Below, one piece after another: positions 46,811 through 58,450 of a stretch of 64,000 nt of DNA. The notes under the pieces were generated by a model. That model had not been told where the DNA came from, made no database searches, and worked only from the letters and a program-made list of their open reading frames with translations. Numbering within the stretch: the stretch's first letter is position 1; each line of letters starts with the position of its first letter. The stretch spans positions 32,323,866 through 32,387,865 of the forward strand of contig NC_064846.1 in assembly GCF_024166365.1 (NCBI RefSeq), given 5' to 3'. A program made the translations under genes and the position numbers. This stretch comes from Elephas maximus indicus (lineage: Eukaryota > Chordata > Mammalia > Proboscidea > Elephantidae).

Positions 46811-47884
46811 TCAGTTCTTAATTTTTTCTGTGATCAGTAAAGAAAGAGCTGTGACTAAAGTTGGTTTACTCTTCAAACAAGATATCTAAGCCATTCAGTC
46901 CTTCACTTGGTTTAGGCAAAAGCTGCTATGGAGCTTTGCAGGGGAATCCAACAGACTAATAGATTTGTAATTTGGGGAAAACACCTGAAAGGGTAGTATT
47001 GAAATGAAGAACCATAGAATATATGTTGGATTCATTCATTGATTTATTCAAACAATTCTTGTTAAATATCTGCTATGTGCGAGGTACTATTCTAGTGGGC
47101 AACTGAGAAGAAAAGAAGGGTAATAAGATGAGAAGCTCAAGGAACTGAGAAGCCTGGGACATGTCAACCATGGAAGTCATCCAAGATGATGTCAAGCATT
47201 GGGGTGGAGAGGAAGGCTGTAAACCAGGTGCTAAATGAGGGAGGGGTGAGCAGGAGAAGGACTGGGTTGCAAATGCCTCAAAGGAGCATATTTATTCATG
47301 TATAAGTGCACATATTTAAGTGTATAAGAGCACAGGGCTTATAGTCTGGAGATATCAATGTGGAGCGGTGAGAACAACAAATCTCCTGGTCCTGTGCATA
47401 TGGGATGTGAGAGGGAAACATAAAGCCACCATTCAAGAGGGTTGTAAGGGCAGGCAGCAGCTGCCTTAGTGGCAAGTCTGTCTCCAGTTCATGTCAGGAA
47501 CCCTTGGAGAACTGGTGAAAAATAAAGAAGCTATAGATTATATAGCAGAAGTTCTGAAAGGCACATTGGAATTGTTTGGAAAGCAAAGGAAGGATTTAGG
47601 GGAGGGTTGGGTTAGAAGCACAGATGTCTCGAGCTTCAAGGGCATAATGGTTCCAGAGACTTGAAGGCCAAGAGGCCCTATACTTTGGATGTCGAATGAT
47701 GAAGATGGGGTGAGAGGCCAGTGGGTCAAGTCCCTCTGGGCTCTTTGAGGACATGGTTTGTGGGCCTAGCGGTCAGGGGACTTATCTCACTTGCCCTGGG
47801 TGATGGCTATCCAGAGGTTGTAGTTTCCAAGGCTGCAAATTCTGGCTGGTGGCAGACCCAGAAAATGCGGACTCACTCTCTGCT
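46811..47884. other. Gene-free DNA with a MIR/L2 trace
   Basis: 'gatttattcaaacaattctt' then 'tgctatgtgcgaggtactat' (47040-47100) is a MIR/L2-type trace. The remainder appears unique, and no exon is recognised. Confidence 0.4.
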
Positions 47885-48330
47885 CCAGTCAAACTGAATT
47901 TTGTTCAGTTGCTCAGAATCCCATGTTGTCTTGCCTCCAGGCCTTTTCACGTGCTGTCCCCAGAGCACCTTTTATTTTCTCACCCTTACCATTTTTTTTT
48001 CTTACCATTTGCCACACTGCATTGTAATAACCTGTTAGCTTTGTTGTCTCCTCTGCTAGATGATGAGCCCTGAGAGGGAAAAGACAGGTCTTTTCCTGCT
48101 TTTGTAACCCCAGCAACTATCAGAAAGCTTGACACAGGGTAATTGTCCAAAAACTGTTGAATGAATGAATGAATGAGTATAGTAAGACAAGGGGCAGCTA
48201 TAATGAGGGTCAGAGAATGTTGCATTCATTCATCCAACAAAAAACACCTAGCACTTGCCAGGCACCCAGTTAGTGATGTGGTCCCTGCCCTCGCTGAGCT
48301 CACAGAGGGGAGGACAGACTCAAACATGCC
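47885..48330 (+). repeat. L2 LINE fragments
   Basis: 'ccaggccttttcacgtgctg', 'catttgccacactgcattgt' and 'gttgaatgaatgaatgaatg' follow the L2 3' end. A second L2-type block follows with 'cttgccaggcacccagttag' and 'gtccctgccctcgctgagct'. Confidence 0.65.
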
Positions 48331-48776
48331 AAGCACAGTTCGTGGGCATCAGCGTCTTGATGGAGAAAAGTGCAGAGGACTGTGAGTATGCAGAGTGGGG
48401 TGGGGGGCACCTCTGCCAGCCAGGTGTGGGAGGGAGATTGGGAAAATACTCCTCTCAGGGATAGAGATAAACCAATAAAAGATTATTATTAATAATCAAT
48501 CCCTTGATTAAAAAATGTAAATGAAATTCTCCTAAGCAATCTCAGGGGCTGCTATTTTGCTTTCTTATACTATGAGAATAAATGAGCTTGACCAGGTGTT
48601 TTCCTCCTCCCTGGTTCAGGTTAGAGAAGCATCTATCAGTGAATTCCCAGTACTGGAGCCCAGCCGTGTGCCTCAGCTCTGCCCCTTGGATAATAGATGA
48701 AACTGCAGAGCCACTGCTCCTCTCCTGCTCACTCTGCTCCACATCTGTTTCTTCTAGCTACAGAATTCCTCCCATC
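48331..48776. other. Gene-free unique DNA
   Basis: No gene or clear repeat before LTR copy 3. Confidence 0.4.
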
Positions 48777-48781
48777 CCCAC

Positions 48782-49755
48782 TGTGGTGCAACGAATTACT
48801 TAATATGGCCCTTCCAGCCATAGTCTTTGTGACTCACTGTGTGGGATTGTGTGGGACTATGCAAATAAGGTGCTTGTGGCCCACCAAGTGGATTGGACAG
48901 CTTGCTGCTAATGCAAATAAGGTGCATGAAACACTTGTTGGGGTGGAGCCATACAAATAAGGTCTATGAAATCCTAATGAGGGGATTGGTCAGTTTTGCC
49001 ATTCCACTAGGCTTAAAGGGAGGAGACAAGGAGAGAAAGAGAGGAGCTGTAACATGGAAGGCAGTAAGAGAGGGTGGCACGGCAGTAGCAAGAACAGTAT
49101 TAGTGCAAGATGGCGGGAAGCAGGAGACCGGTGGGTGACGGCTGCTGGGGGAAGTGGGGACTTGCTGACCCACAGAACTAGGAGCTTTGTAACACTAGCC
49201 TGAGCAGGACAGAGGTGAGGCTGACATGCCAAGGGCCAGAGAGAGGCTTGCCAGCTGGCAATATCAAAAAGAAACTGTCCTGATTGAAGAACTGTATCCT
49301 GACTCATTTCTGATCCCAAGTTGTACCTTGCTACTTCCCTAATAAACTCCATGACTGTGAGTACGGTCTATGAGTTCTGTGTGGTCATCGCAATGAATTA
49401 TTGAGCCCAGCAGAGAATTAGAGAGTATCGTGGAAGGGACGGTGGTGTAGTGGTTAAGAGTACGGCTGCTAATCAAAAGGTCGGCATTTCGAATCCACCA
49501 GGCGCTCCGTGGAAATTCTGTGGGGCAGTTCTACTCTGTCCTATAGGGTCACTAGGAGTCAGAATCGACTCAAAAGCAACGGGTTTTTTTGGTTTGGTGG
49601 AAGAGATGGCTGGTGTCAGATTTGGTAAAAAGTTGGAGAGAGGAGGTATATCTGACCTCCGCCTCATTGGAATCAGCCTTGGCCTGTTGATATTGATTCT
49701 CCTTCCCCTTATGAAGTTAAAGGAGTTCAGACACCTCCACCACACCATTTTTACT
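48782..49755 (+). mobile_element. Solo LTR, ERVL-like, copy 3 (split by AfroSINE)
   Basis: Starts TGTGGTGCAACG and ends TTTTTACT (the terminal A of TACA appears changed). cccac lies on the left (48777-48781) and again within the C-run on the right (about 49760-49764), so the duplication is blurred by C-run growth. AATAAA is at 49341-49346. The primer-site look-alike is at 49611-49630, 145 bases from the end, as in the other two copies. The U3 contains repeats of 'tgcaaataaggtgc' absent from copies 1 and 2. Confidence 0.8.
49441..49597 (+). mobile_element. AfroSINE, short form, inside LTR copy 3
   Basis: 'ggtggtgtagtggttaagag' ... 'cgactcaaaagcaacgggtt'. It starts without the usual first bases. 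The LTR flanks carry gtggaagggacgg and gtggaagagatgg, a duplication with mismatches. The insertion lies in U5, unlike that in LTR copy 1. Confidence 0.9.
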
Positions 49756-49884
49756 CCCCCCCACCTTTATCTTCATTCTCATCCCCAAACCTGACCTCTC
49801 CACCAGCTCTCTGGAATCCTTTCCTGCCTCCAAGCCAAAATAAACACAGTTGCCCTACTGCAATCTGCTCCCATTCATTGTTTC

Positions 49885-50165
49885 TTTGGTGCCAGGTATA
49901 TACCAGGCACTGGTTAGACCCAGAGAACTGAAGAATGAGTAGGAGTCAGCCATCAAAGATCTCAGGGAAGAGCTTTCCAAGCAGAGGGAAGAAGTAGTGC
50001 CAAATCCCTGCAGTGGGAGAATGCCAGGAGTGTTCTAGAAACTGATAGTAAGCCAGGGAGGCAAGAGCATAATAAATGAGGGTAGAATGATACCAGACAA
50101 AGCTAGAGAGACAGGCAACAAAAAGCCACTGAAAGGTTGAAGGCAAGGAAGTGATAGGTCTTCTA
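49885..50165 (+). repeat. L2 LINE fragment
   Basis: 'gtgccaggtatataccaggc', 'ctttccaagcagagggaaga' and 'agccactgaaaggttgaagg' match the order of an L2 region. Diverged. Confidence 0.55.
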
Positions 50166-51150
50166 CTAGTTGTTTATCTTCTATGGTATCTGACAGTTCT
50201 CACCACAAAATTGGGGTTGAATAAAGGGTGCAGTACAGCCTTTGGGGGGATCTGTGCAGAGTCATAGTTCCCAGAGGAAATCCACACATAAGAAAAGTTC
50301 AAGGGCCTCGGCAATGGAGGACTTCAGTCCAAGGAAAGCAGCCTAAGGCAGCACAAGGCTGGGAGAGCTGTGAACATGTTGACCAAACTCTATCACCATT
50401 CCCCTCTTGCACCCTGGTTTGTTGGCTCTTTCTGAATCACATTTCAAAGCTGTTTCAGTCTCTATCCCCAGAGTAATCAGTATCCAGGAGGTAAGGCCCA
50501 GCATGGGCCAAAGAGACATAAACAGATTGGAGCAATCACAAGTTTATTTGCGACTCGCTGTCTGGGATTCAGGTACGTGCACCTGCATGGGAACACTCTT
50601 CACTCCTAGGGCGAGTGTCAGCCCCCATATCTCCTGTTAGGACCCATTTCAAATCAGCATTACATCACTGACACAGCATAACAGCCTCTTTGGTCCCTTT
50701 ACTATTACTCAGACATCTGCTTCCTACCCCTCCCTTGCTTTCTTCTGGAGTCTAGGAGCCCCCTTTAGCACGTAGCTCTCTTCTTGAAAAATCAATCATT
50801 CTTATTTTCCTAGAACTGAAAAACAGTTAGAAGGTCTGGCTCTTTCCCTTCTGAGCTCTTCCTCTCAACTGTGGAGACCCCTGACACTGCAAAGGTGTTG
50901 GAAGCAGTGGGGGCTTCTTCCCTCCTCCCTGGGACAGGAAACTCCGTCAGAGCTTTGGTTATGCATCTACTGTGCTCAGGATGCTGACTGTATGAACACA
51001 GGGTTCCATGCCCAGAGCCTGACTGCTTGATCTATGGTCTATTTAGAGACTCAGGAGTATGTGTCTCTGGTGGTCATATTTTGCAGCCAACCGAAGTATA
51101 TTCTAGATCCAGGCAGGCAGTCTGCTGCAAGCTGGAGCACCCCAGGTTCA
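50166..51150. other. Gene-free unique DNA
   Basis: No exon or repeat is recognised. Slightly more GC-rich than its flanks. Confidence 0.4.
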
Positions 51151-51154
51151 TAAG

Positions 51155-52002
51155 TCCAGGTTGTCAATGAGTCTCCCCCCAATCTCTGATGCCATGTTCT
51201 TCTTCATATAGTCCAGATACTCAGATTATTTGTTCATCATACAGATTGAATAAGTATGGTGAAAGGATACAACCCTGACTCACACGTTTCCTGATTTTAA
51301 ACCGTGTAGTATCCCCTTGTTCTGTTTGAACAACTCCCTCATGAGCACAATTAAATGTTCTGGAATTCCCATTCTTCACACTCTTAACCAGAGTTTGTTA
51401 TGATCCACACAGTCGAATGCCTTTGCATAGTCAATAAAACACAGGTAAACATCTTTCTGGTATTCTCTGCTTTCGGCCAGGGTCCATCTGACATCAGCAA
51501 TGATATCCCTGGTTCCATGTCCTCCTCCGTCCCCATTCTCTTCTGGATCTGGCTTGAATTTCTGGCAGTTCCCTGTCAATGTACTGCTGCAACTGCTTTT
51601 GAATGATCTTCAGCAAAATTATACTTGTGTGTGATGTTAATGATATTATTTGATAATTTCCACATTCTGTTGGATCACCTTTCTCAGGAATAGGCACAAA
51701 TATGGATATCTTCCAGTCAGTTGGCCAGGTGGCCATCTTCCAAATTTCTTGAGCACTTCCAGCATTGCATTCATTTGTTAAAACATCTCAATTGGTATTC
51801 TGTCAATTCTTGGAGCCTTGTTTTTCCCCAACGCCTTCAGTGCAGCTTGGACTTCTTCCCTCAGTACCATCGGTTCTTGATCATGTTACCTCCTGAAATG
51901 GTTGAACATTGACAAATTATTTTTGGTACAGTGACTCTGTGTATTCTTTCTATCTTCTTTTGATGCTTTCTGTGTCATTCAACTTTTTGCCCATAAAACC
52001 CA
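51155..52002 (-). mobile_element. RTE LINE fragment, reverse-transcriptase region
   Basis: Minus-strand RTE fragment. 51376-51579 encodes the RT core WTLAESREYQKDVYLCFIDY followed by AKAFDCVDHNKLW. 51494-51736 encodes ATWPTDWKISIFVPIPEKGD (finger/palm side). The reading passes between frames, so it is dead. At 51975-51985 it carries the uninterrupted target sequence (gtgtcattcaac) that LTR copy 2 invaded in RTE copy 1. Confidence 0.88.
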
Positions 52003-52134
52003 AATAAAACCTGTTGCTGTCAAGTCAAGTCCATAGGACAGAACTGCCCTAGAGGGTTTCCAGTGAGCAGCTGGTGGGTTCAAACTGCCGACCTTTTGGT
52101 TAGCAGACGTAGCTCTTAACCACCAGGGTTTCCA
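52003..52134 (-). mobile_element. AfroSINE, degraded
   Basis: 'aaaacctgttgctgtcaagt', 'aggacagaactgccctagag', 'ccgaccttttggttagcaga'. Small deletions in tail and head. Confidence 0.85.
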
Positions 52135-52599
52135 TACACCTCATAGCTCCCTCTTATAAAGGCATCTTGAAAAAGAAAAGTTAAGATTGCATTATAAAGG
52201 AGTGGAGGGGGGAACACTAAGCTTTAATCCTGAACTATTTGGGTTTTTCATTTGTCTCCATGTTCCTTCAAAATCCTCTCTAAAAGAGGAAGAACTCGTT
52301 TCTTTGAACATCCCTCCCAGGTCCAGGACATTGAAGTATTTCTTCATTTGACTAGTCACTTCCTCAAGGCAGCTTCTCCCCTGTGATTGTAACACTGGAT
52401 GTCATGAATCTAGTCTGACCTTCTTTATGCATGATTGTTTTTATATAAACCTAACATCTAAAAGAGTAGATTCTAACTTATCCAGTGAAAGGAAATGGAG
52501 CATCCCTGGCAAAGGGGCCCAGTTGGCCCCTGTCTTTGCATGGGGGTAGAGGGGCCAAGAGGAGAAGAAGATCCGTAACTGTCTGAAGAGATCTCAAAT

Positions 52600-52760
52600 G
52601 AATAATTACCACCATTTATTGAACATCTTCTGTGTGCTAGGTACTTTAAATACATTATCTTGTTGGATTTTTAGAACAATCCTGAGAAGAACAATCCTAA
52701 GAAAACTGCTCAGGTCACACACAGCTGGTTTAGTGATACAGAAACTATGTTTTCAGACTT
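52600..52760 (+). repeat. MIR element
   Basis: 'catttattgaacatcttctg', 'tgtgctaggtactttaaata' and 'aaactgctcaggtcacacac' in MIR order. Confidence 0.65.
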
Positions 52761-53128
52761 TGAACACTGCCCCTAGCCCTGCTGCCCAACCCTGGGGCAT
52801 AGCAAATTTTGTTTAAAACAGGCAAGGATAGAAGACTGGGGCCCCATCTGCTTTCCACCCTTCTTCATGGCCCCAGTCAGGCTCCTTGGAACTGCAGAGC
52901 TCCATGAGACATCACTGGAAAAACTGGGAAACTCTACTTCCCCCAGTACGCTCCTTTTTCCTTCAGTAAGGACTCTATTGGGTCTGTCTGGCTTTTCTTC
53001 TTGAATCTCCTACTTACAGAGTCATGAAAGTCTTTTGGATCCCATCTATCAAAGCAAGTGTGACAGAACCATGTAATCTGTAGGGGACTAGAGTCAACTC
53101 ATGAGAACTCTGCACCTGGACCCGTATC
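52761..53128. other. Gene-free unique DNA
   Basis: Nothing is recognised. Confidence 0.4.
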
Positions 53129-53136
53129 ATCTAACT

Positions 53137-53356
53137 CAGTAGTACTCAACTGGGGCACATTTTGCCCCATCCACCCAGCCCAGGGACATTTGGAAATGTC
53201 TGAAGACATTTTTGGTTGTCACAACTGAGGATGTGGTACTACTGGGTAAAAAGAGACCAGAAATGTTGCTAAACATTTTACAACGCACAGGACAGCTGCC
53301 ACAACAAAGAATTATCTGATCCAAATTGTCAGTAGTTCCGTTGTTGAGAAATGCCG
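53137..53356 (+). mobile_element. MER5A-like hAT-Charlie element
   Basis: 'cagtagtactcaactggggc', 'gggacatttggaaatgtctg', 'tttttggttgtcacaactga', 'acaacgcacaggacagctgc', 'acaaagaattatctgatcca', then 'gttgagaaatgccg'. The full order and length of MER5A, a non-autonomous hAT. Confidence 0.88.
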
Positions 53357-53495
53357 TCATTCTAAGAAACCAGCTGTGTTGCCAGAGGTTCCAGAGAGAT
53401 TTGATAGGATGGGAAACTGTTCATAGATTTGTTCACTTTGACTACATGAAACTTCAGTTAGGTATAGGACATTTACAGATTCGACACACATGTAC

Positions 53496-53664
53496 AAAAA
53501 ACCAAAACCAAACCCACTGCAGTCGAGTCAATTCCGACTCATAGCGATCCTATAGAACAGAGTAGAACTGCCCCGTAGAGTTTCCAAGAAGCGCCTGGCG
53601 GATTCGAACTGCGGACCTTTTGATTAGCAGCTGTAGCACTGAACTACTACACCACCAGGGTTTC
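53496..53664 (-). mobile_element. AfroSINE, short form
   Basis: 'gcagtcgagtcaattccgac', 'agaacagagtagaactgccc', head complement 'actgaactactacaccacca'. The flanks repeat catgtac (53489-53495, 53665-53671). Confidence 0.93.
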
Positions 53665-53671
53665 CATGTAC

Positions 53672-55800
53672 TGAGCATCTATTTATGGGCCAGACTCTCA
53701 CCCGCCTCAATGTATTCACAACCCAAGTTTCATATAAAACCATCCATTTATTTAATGTATATTATACATAAAAAGTCGTAAAGCTAACAAATAAATTTGT
53801 CTCCTAGGGGTGTGAAGTTTTTGATGTTAGCTCTTTAAACTGTGGAAACACTGACAAACTAATGACTAAATCTACAGTATACTCTCTTAGTATCATTTCA
53901 AGACAATAAACCGCTTGTTTAATTTGGCATCCCTCAATTTACCCTTTTCCAATCCTGTGGCTTAGTGCCCCAGATCTCAGCTAATTGTGCAAGAGGTTCA
54001 CAATGGACTCTATAAACCTTAAATTCCCTCTTTTTAGACTGAGTAGATTATTTCATTTTCTTTAAAAGTTTAGAAAAGTCGTGCTTTTTCTTTTCTTTTT
54101 TTGGGAGTGGTGGTTGTTTTGAGTTTTCATGGGTTTTTTTTTGTTGTTGTTGTTCATTTGTTTTGTTTTGTTTTGTTTTTAATGGCAAAAAAGGGGGAAA
54201 TTCAATGGCAACGGAGCACAAGGCATTACGTTAAAACCCAAACTGTTAGTACAGGACATGTCAAAACTGCCTCTCCATTCTCCACCACTTGTGAAAGACG
54301 ATTACATACATGGGTCCCCAGGAAGTGCCAAATGTCAACATCTACCACCCTCCCTTTGCCCAGCCCCACAGCACATTGCTTTATAATTAAGATGAAATCT
54401 TGTCTGTCTAAACCATACCCTAACTGTTACTGCAAAGCAGGTGGTTGGTCCTGTTGAGATTTATATCATTTATTTTACTGCTGCCATGGGAGATTAAAAA
54501 TTAAATCATAACTTTAAATATTTTCATAAAAGTTAGGCAGGTGTGTTTGATTTCTTTATTGCTTTACTGAATGTCAGAGGCTAGAGCATTCACAGAGGAC
54601 TGGCAGTGAGGCACGATGGTATTTATGAAACAAATGTCATTAAGTTTACCTTTAAGAAGATGCATTCTTGACTTTACCTAGAAATTATGCATAAAGTGAT
54701 TCCTATGATAAACTAGTTTTTTTTTCCATACAAAGTTTGTTCTACTGTACTTTAAGAGCCATGACAACCAAATGTGCCTGAAACAATGAAGTCACACCAG
54801 GTTTCTTCTAAGCTGGGTGCACGTGCAGGCCCACGGGATCACAGAAGACTCCTAACAGCTCTGCCTTGCTCACATTGCTGAGGATAAGCAGAGGGGCCCT
54901 CAGCAAGACGATGAAATTTTTCTTCAGGGCTCCAGTCTCAGACTTCTGTGTTCTTTGCCCCCAGAAGGAAAAGTGAAAGTCAGCCAGTACAGTCCAGACC
55001 CAATGATAGTGCCAAAGCATTCAGCAAGGCTGGTCATATGAGATAAGGATGGGACTCCCAGAGGGAGATAATGTAGCTAGAGGGTGCAGAGCCTCCAACT
55101 GGAAGCAAATTTTAGGGACTCTGTGTGCGTGTGTGTGCGTGCGTGCGTGCGTGAGTGCATGCATGTGCATGTATGTCTTTACTGCAGGACTTCTCAGCGC
55201 CTTTAATGTCCTAATATGCACTGTGATTCTTAAACAAAGGGAAAAGTTTATTCCGCAAACAGAGTCGACCACTTCTCAAGGCATATTAACATCCTGCGGG
55301 ACCCTATGGTCCCATGCAACATGGTTGGGAAATATTGCTACAAGGACGTTATATCTAGAAGGCACATTGTATCTAGAAGTCAACAGGGAATCTGATAAAG
55401 TTCTTATAATATCCTTAAGAATAATACAGAGAAATGAGACCTGGATGAAAAGCACCTCTGTAGGGTTGCCAGATAAAATAAGGTACACCCAATACTGCAT
55501 GGAACATATTTAAAAATTACCCACTGTTTCCCTGAAATTCGAAATTCAAATTTAATTAGGTGTTCACATTTTGTTTGTTTGTTTGTATTTGTTTTTGTTA
55601 AATATGGCAACCCTACACTTTTGATAAGGTGGGTGAATTTCCTGACAAATATATATCTTCCTGTCTTCATGAGATACATTTCATCATTTACCAGCAACCA
55701 CTGTTGTACTACCGTGACATACATTCAAAAAATTAGATCCCGCTCAGTGTTATAAATGTGGTCAACTGTTAACTTCCTGTATCTTCCAGTCTCTGCCAAA
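53672..55800. other. Gene-free DNA with a GT/GC alternating tract
   Basis: No gene. T/G-rich simple sequence lies near 54080-54180. An alternating pyrimidine-purine run (tgtgtgcgtgtgtgtgcgtg...) lies at about 55122-55153 and continues imperfectly to about 55176. Confidence 0.45.
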
Positions 55801-55807
55801 GTCATTA

Positions 55808-56447
55808 CAGTCATGTATTGCTTAACACCCATGGTATGGTCTATGAAATAGGACGTTATGTGATTTGGACATTGTGCGAACACCATATTATATACATAGC
55901 AAAGATGCGTGGGATACCTTTTGTTTCACTTCCAAATTGATACTGCGCCTTTGCCTCTTGCTGCTGCTATCACTAGTACTGGTTTTGTTGCATTTGGCAG
56001 CCGTGATACACTTCACTGTGATATTTTAGAAAGAAAATTAAACAGAGATAATGCGACAACACTCAAGAGGTTGAACGCTGCTGCCTTCAAGTTGAAGCAT
56101 ACACTGTTATACGGAAAATTTTTTATTTGTAAGTAGGGAAAGTTCACATTAAAATAAGAATGGAAAGTACAGCACAATACATACATAAGCCAGTAACACA
56201 GGTGTTTATTATGATTATCAAGACATACGTGTTGTAGGTTATATATGGACTGTACCATTGCATGCCTGGCAGCTCAGTCAGTATGTATACAAGAGACATG
56301 AGCTACACGGGAAGCTGTTTTGTTCACTACCTCCAGTTGCGTCCTGTTCTCTGATCGGGATTTCTGAACTCTGTCATAACCGTATGGGATCACGAACATA
56401 TATGCAGCTGGACATTGCCCAGATAGATGTTATGTGGCACGTGACTG
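55808..56447. mobile_element. Mariner/Tigger-type DNA transposon, 640 bp
   Basis: Left end CAGTCATGTATTGCTTAACA and right end whose complement reads CAGTCACGTGCCACATAACA form terminal inverted repeats. A TA dinucleotide flanks both ends (55806-55807, 56448-56449), the signature of Tc1/mariner-type insertion. The interior has 'acattgtgcgaacaccatat'. Open frames inside are short and show no transposase motif. Non-autonomous. Confidence 0.75.
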
Positions 56448-56689
56448 TATTTCATCCTATGGAAGAAATCAGATTGCTGCCTATTCTCCCAAGTCCTTCA
56501 GGTTTCTTATGCAGTACTTTAGAATCACTAAAGAAACAGTCTGGCCTCTTTTGATTGTATCATTTGTTCCCACATGTATTAGGAGATGTGGGTAGAGGTC
56601 AGTGAGCTTAAGAAATCTTGGCAGCCTCTCTGTCTTGTGGCTGTAAACTCCAAGAAGAAAGGACACTGTGGCAGTCCTGCATTGCCCTC

Positions 56690-57080
56690 TGTCCTCCTCA
56701 TTCATTCCTTTATTAAACATATACTTCCCGCTCACTCGGAATGTACCAGGCACTGTGCTAAGCATTGGGGACATACAACAGCTGAACAAGACAGGCACGG
56801 TCCCTGCCTGCCTAAAGGTTACATTCTAGTGGGGAGGGAGGAGGGAAAAAAATAAACAAGTAAATTAGATAATTTCAAATAGTGCTCAGTTGCTATGAAG
56901 GAAATTAGAGGAATATGATACAGATAGTAACTGGGCTGGGGAGATGATGGTTACATTAGATATGATGGTCAGGGTAGGCCTCTCTGAAAAGTTGAAAAGC
57001 TGAGGCATGAAGAAGGAGAAGTTAGACAGGCCAAGAGCCAAGTGAAGAGCAATTCAGGCAGAACGCAGGCCACAAAGCTT
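56690..57080 (+). repeat. L2 LINE fragment
   Basis: 'aatgtaccaggcactgtgct', 'acagctgaacaagacaggca', 'ttacattctagtggggaggg', then 'aggcaggccacaaagc'-type L2 sequence ('gaagttagacaggccaagag'). Confidence 0.8.
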
Positions 57081-58190
57081 GTTCCTCAAGTTGGTAATGG
57101 GACCAGTGTTGGTGTGGCCTGGTAAAGCATCCAGTAACCCCAGAACTCTCCATTTCCCTCTCCCTGTGCTTGCTTTCACAGTCTTTCCCACTGAACGACA
57201 GTGACTGGAAGGCTGAAATGAAGAAAACAGTGCTGAAAATAGGTCATGAAGGAACAGAGAGGCAAGTGGTATTTGACCTCAGTTGCCATTTAACACAAGA
57301 GAGAAGACGCAGAGGCACTGGCTGGAGAACAGTATTTTCCCTGAGTGCAACCTCTTTTCAAGGAATCTTTTCTCCGATCTCACCTAAAACCTGCTGTGAC
57401 CTTTCAGCTTCCCTTTCCCTGGTTGTTCCTTGGGAAAAATACACAGCAGAACATTTTGGATTCATCACACAGACCAGATGATTTGGCTTTAAGGAGTGGA
57501 ATGAAAAATTTTCTCAAATTATTTCGGGACCCTTCCCTCCCTAGAATGGGTAGCAATAACAGCCAAAGCAATTAGTCCTCAAGTTGCTTTTAAGCCCATT
57601 TAGGGATTGAGTTCTATACACTTATTTTAAAATGACTCCCAAGTTATCTGCTTTCTGAAATGACAGAATGATCAACTGTTTTCTCAGTTTGGTGTGGCTT
57701 ACTATGAAGTTACCAAAAGTGAAGAAGGTGGCCAACTGAAAACTTGAGTGTCAAATACCACAAGTAAGAGAAGCAGATTAACTAATGTAGGTTGTTGGAG
57801 TGGTATTTACAAAATGTAACACAGTGAATGTAGGCCAGATATGGAAAAGAAGATAAACCGAGCTTCAGTGTTTGAATTATCTATGAAAAATGCATAAAGT
57901 TACTTTAGCTTTCAGATAAGAAGAAAGGGCATTATTACTGCCAGAGGGTGTTTTTAGAGAAGTTTCAATAGAAAAGGACAGGGTCAGTAGCCAGGTTGGG
58001 GGGTCTTTAGGAGCCTGGCTGGGTACTTTCCAAGACCCTTCAATGGGTAGCTGCAACCTAGTGATTTTACTGTTTTTTGACCTTCAGGCTTACTGTCCCA
58101 GGAGCTTTACTTTGTCAGCACATCCAGACTGAATTCAATTCCCCAGTAGAAGTCTTCATTCTTTATTAAGTCTTAAGTCTTTATTCTGCA
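57081..58190. other. Gene-free unique DNA
   Basis: Contains a 103-codon open stretch (57170-57481, plus) without recognisable domain or splice support. I do not call it a gene. Confidence 0.4.
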
Positions 58191-58194
58191 ACGA

Positions 58195-58270
58195 TGTTCA
58201 TTAAGAGTTTCCCATGTGCAAGATGTGCAAGATTCTGTTCTAAGCACTAAGATGCAGTGATGAGCAAGAG
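58195..58270 (+). repeat. L2 trace
   Basis: 'tgcaagattctgttctaagc' and 'gatgcagtgatgagcaagag' resemble an L2 3' segment. A SINE follows directly. Confidence 0.5.
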
Positions 58271-58450
58271 AAACCAAAAACCCGTTGTCCTTGAGCCAAT
58301 TTCAATTCATGGTGACCTCACATGCTACAGAGTAGAACTGAGCTCTATAGGGTTTTCTTGGCTATAATCTTTATGGAAGCAGATCTCCAGGCCTTTCTTC
58401 CACAGCACTGCTGAGTGGGTTCAAATCTTCAACCTTTCAGTTAGTAGCTG
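58271..58450 (-). mobile_element. AfroSINE, long form
   Basis: 'gttgtccttgagccaatttc', 'acagagtagaactgagctct', middle module 'taatctttatggaagcagat', head complement 'tttcagttagtagct'. Confidence 0.87.

Noticed and set aside
55909-56136. An open frame inside the TA-flanked transposon as a transposase remnant
   Set aside because: No DDE/D or helix-turn-helix motif is visible and the frame is short.
57170-57481. A 103-codon open stretch in unique DNA
   Set aside because: No domain, coding bias or splice-site support that I can see. The length is within chance expectation for 64 kb.
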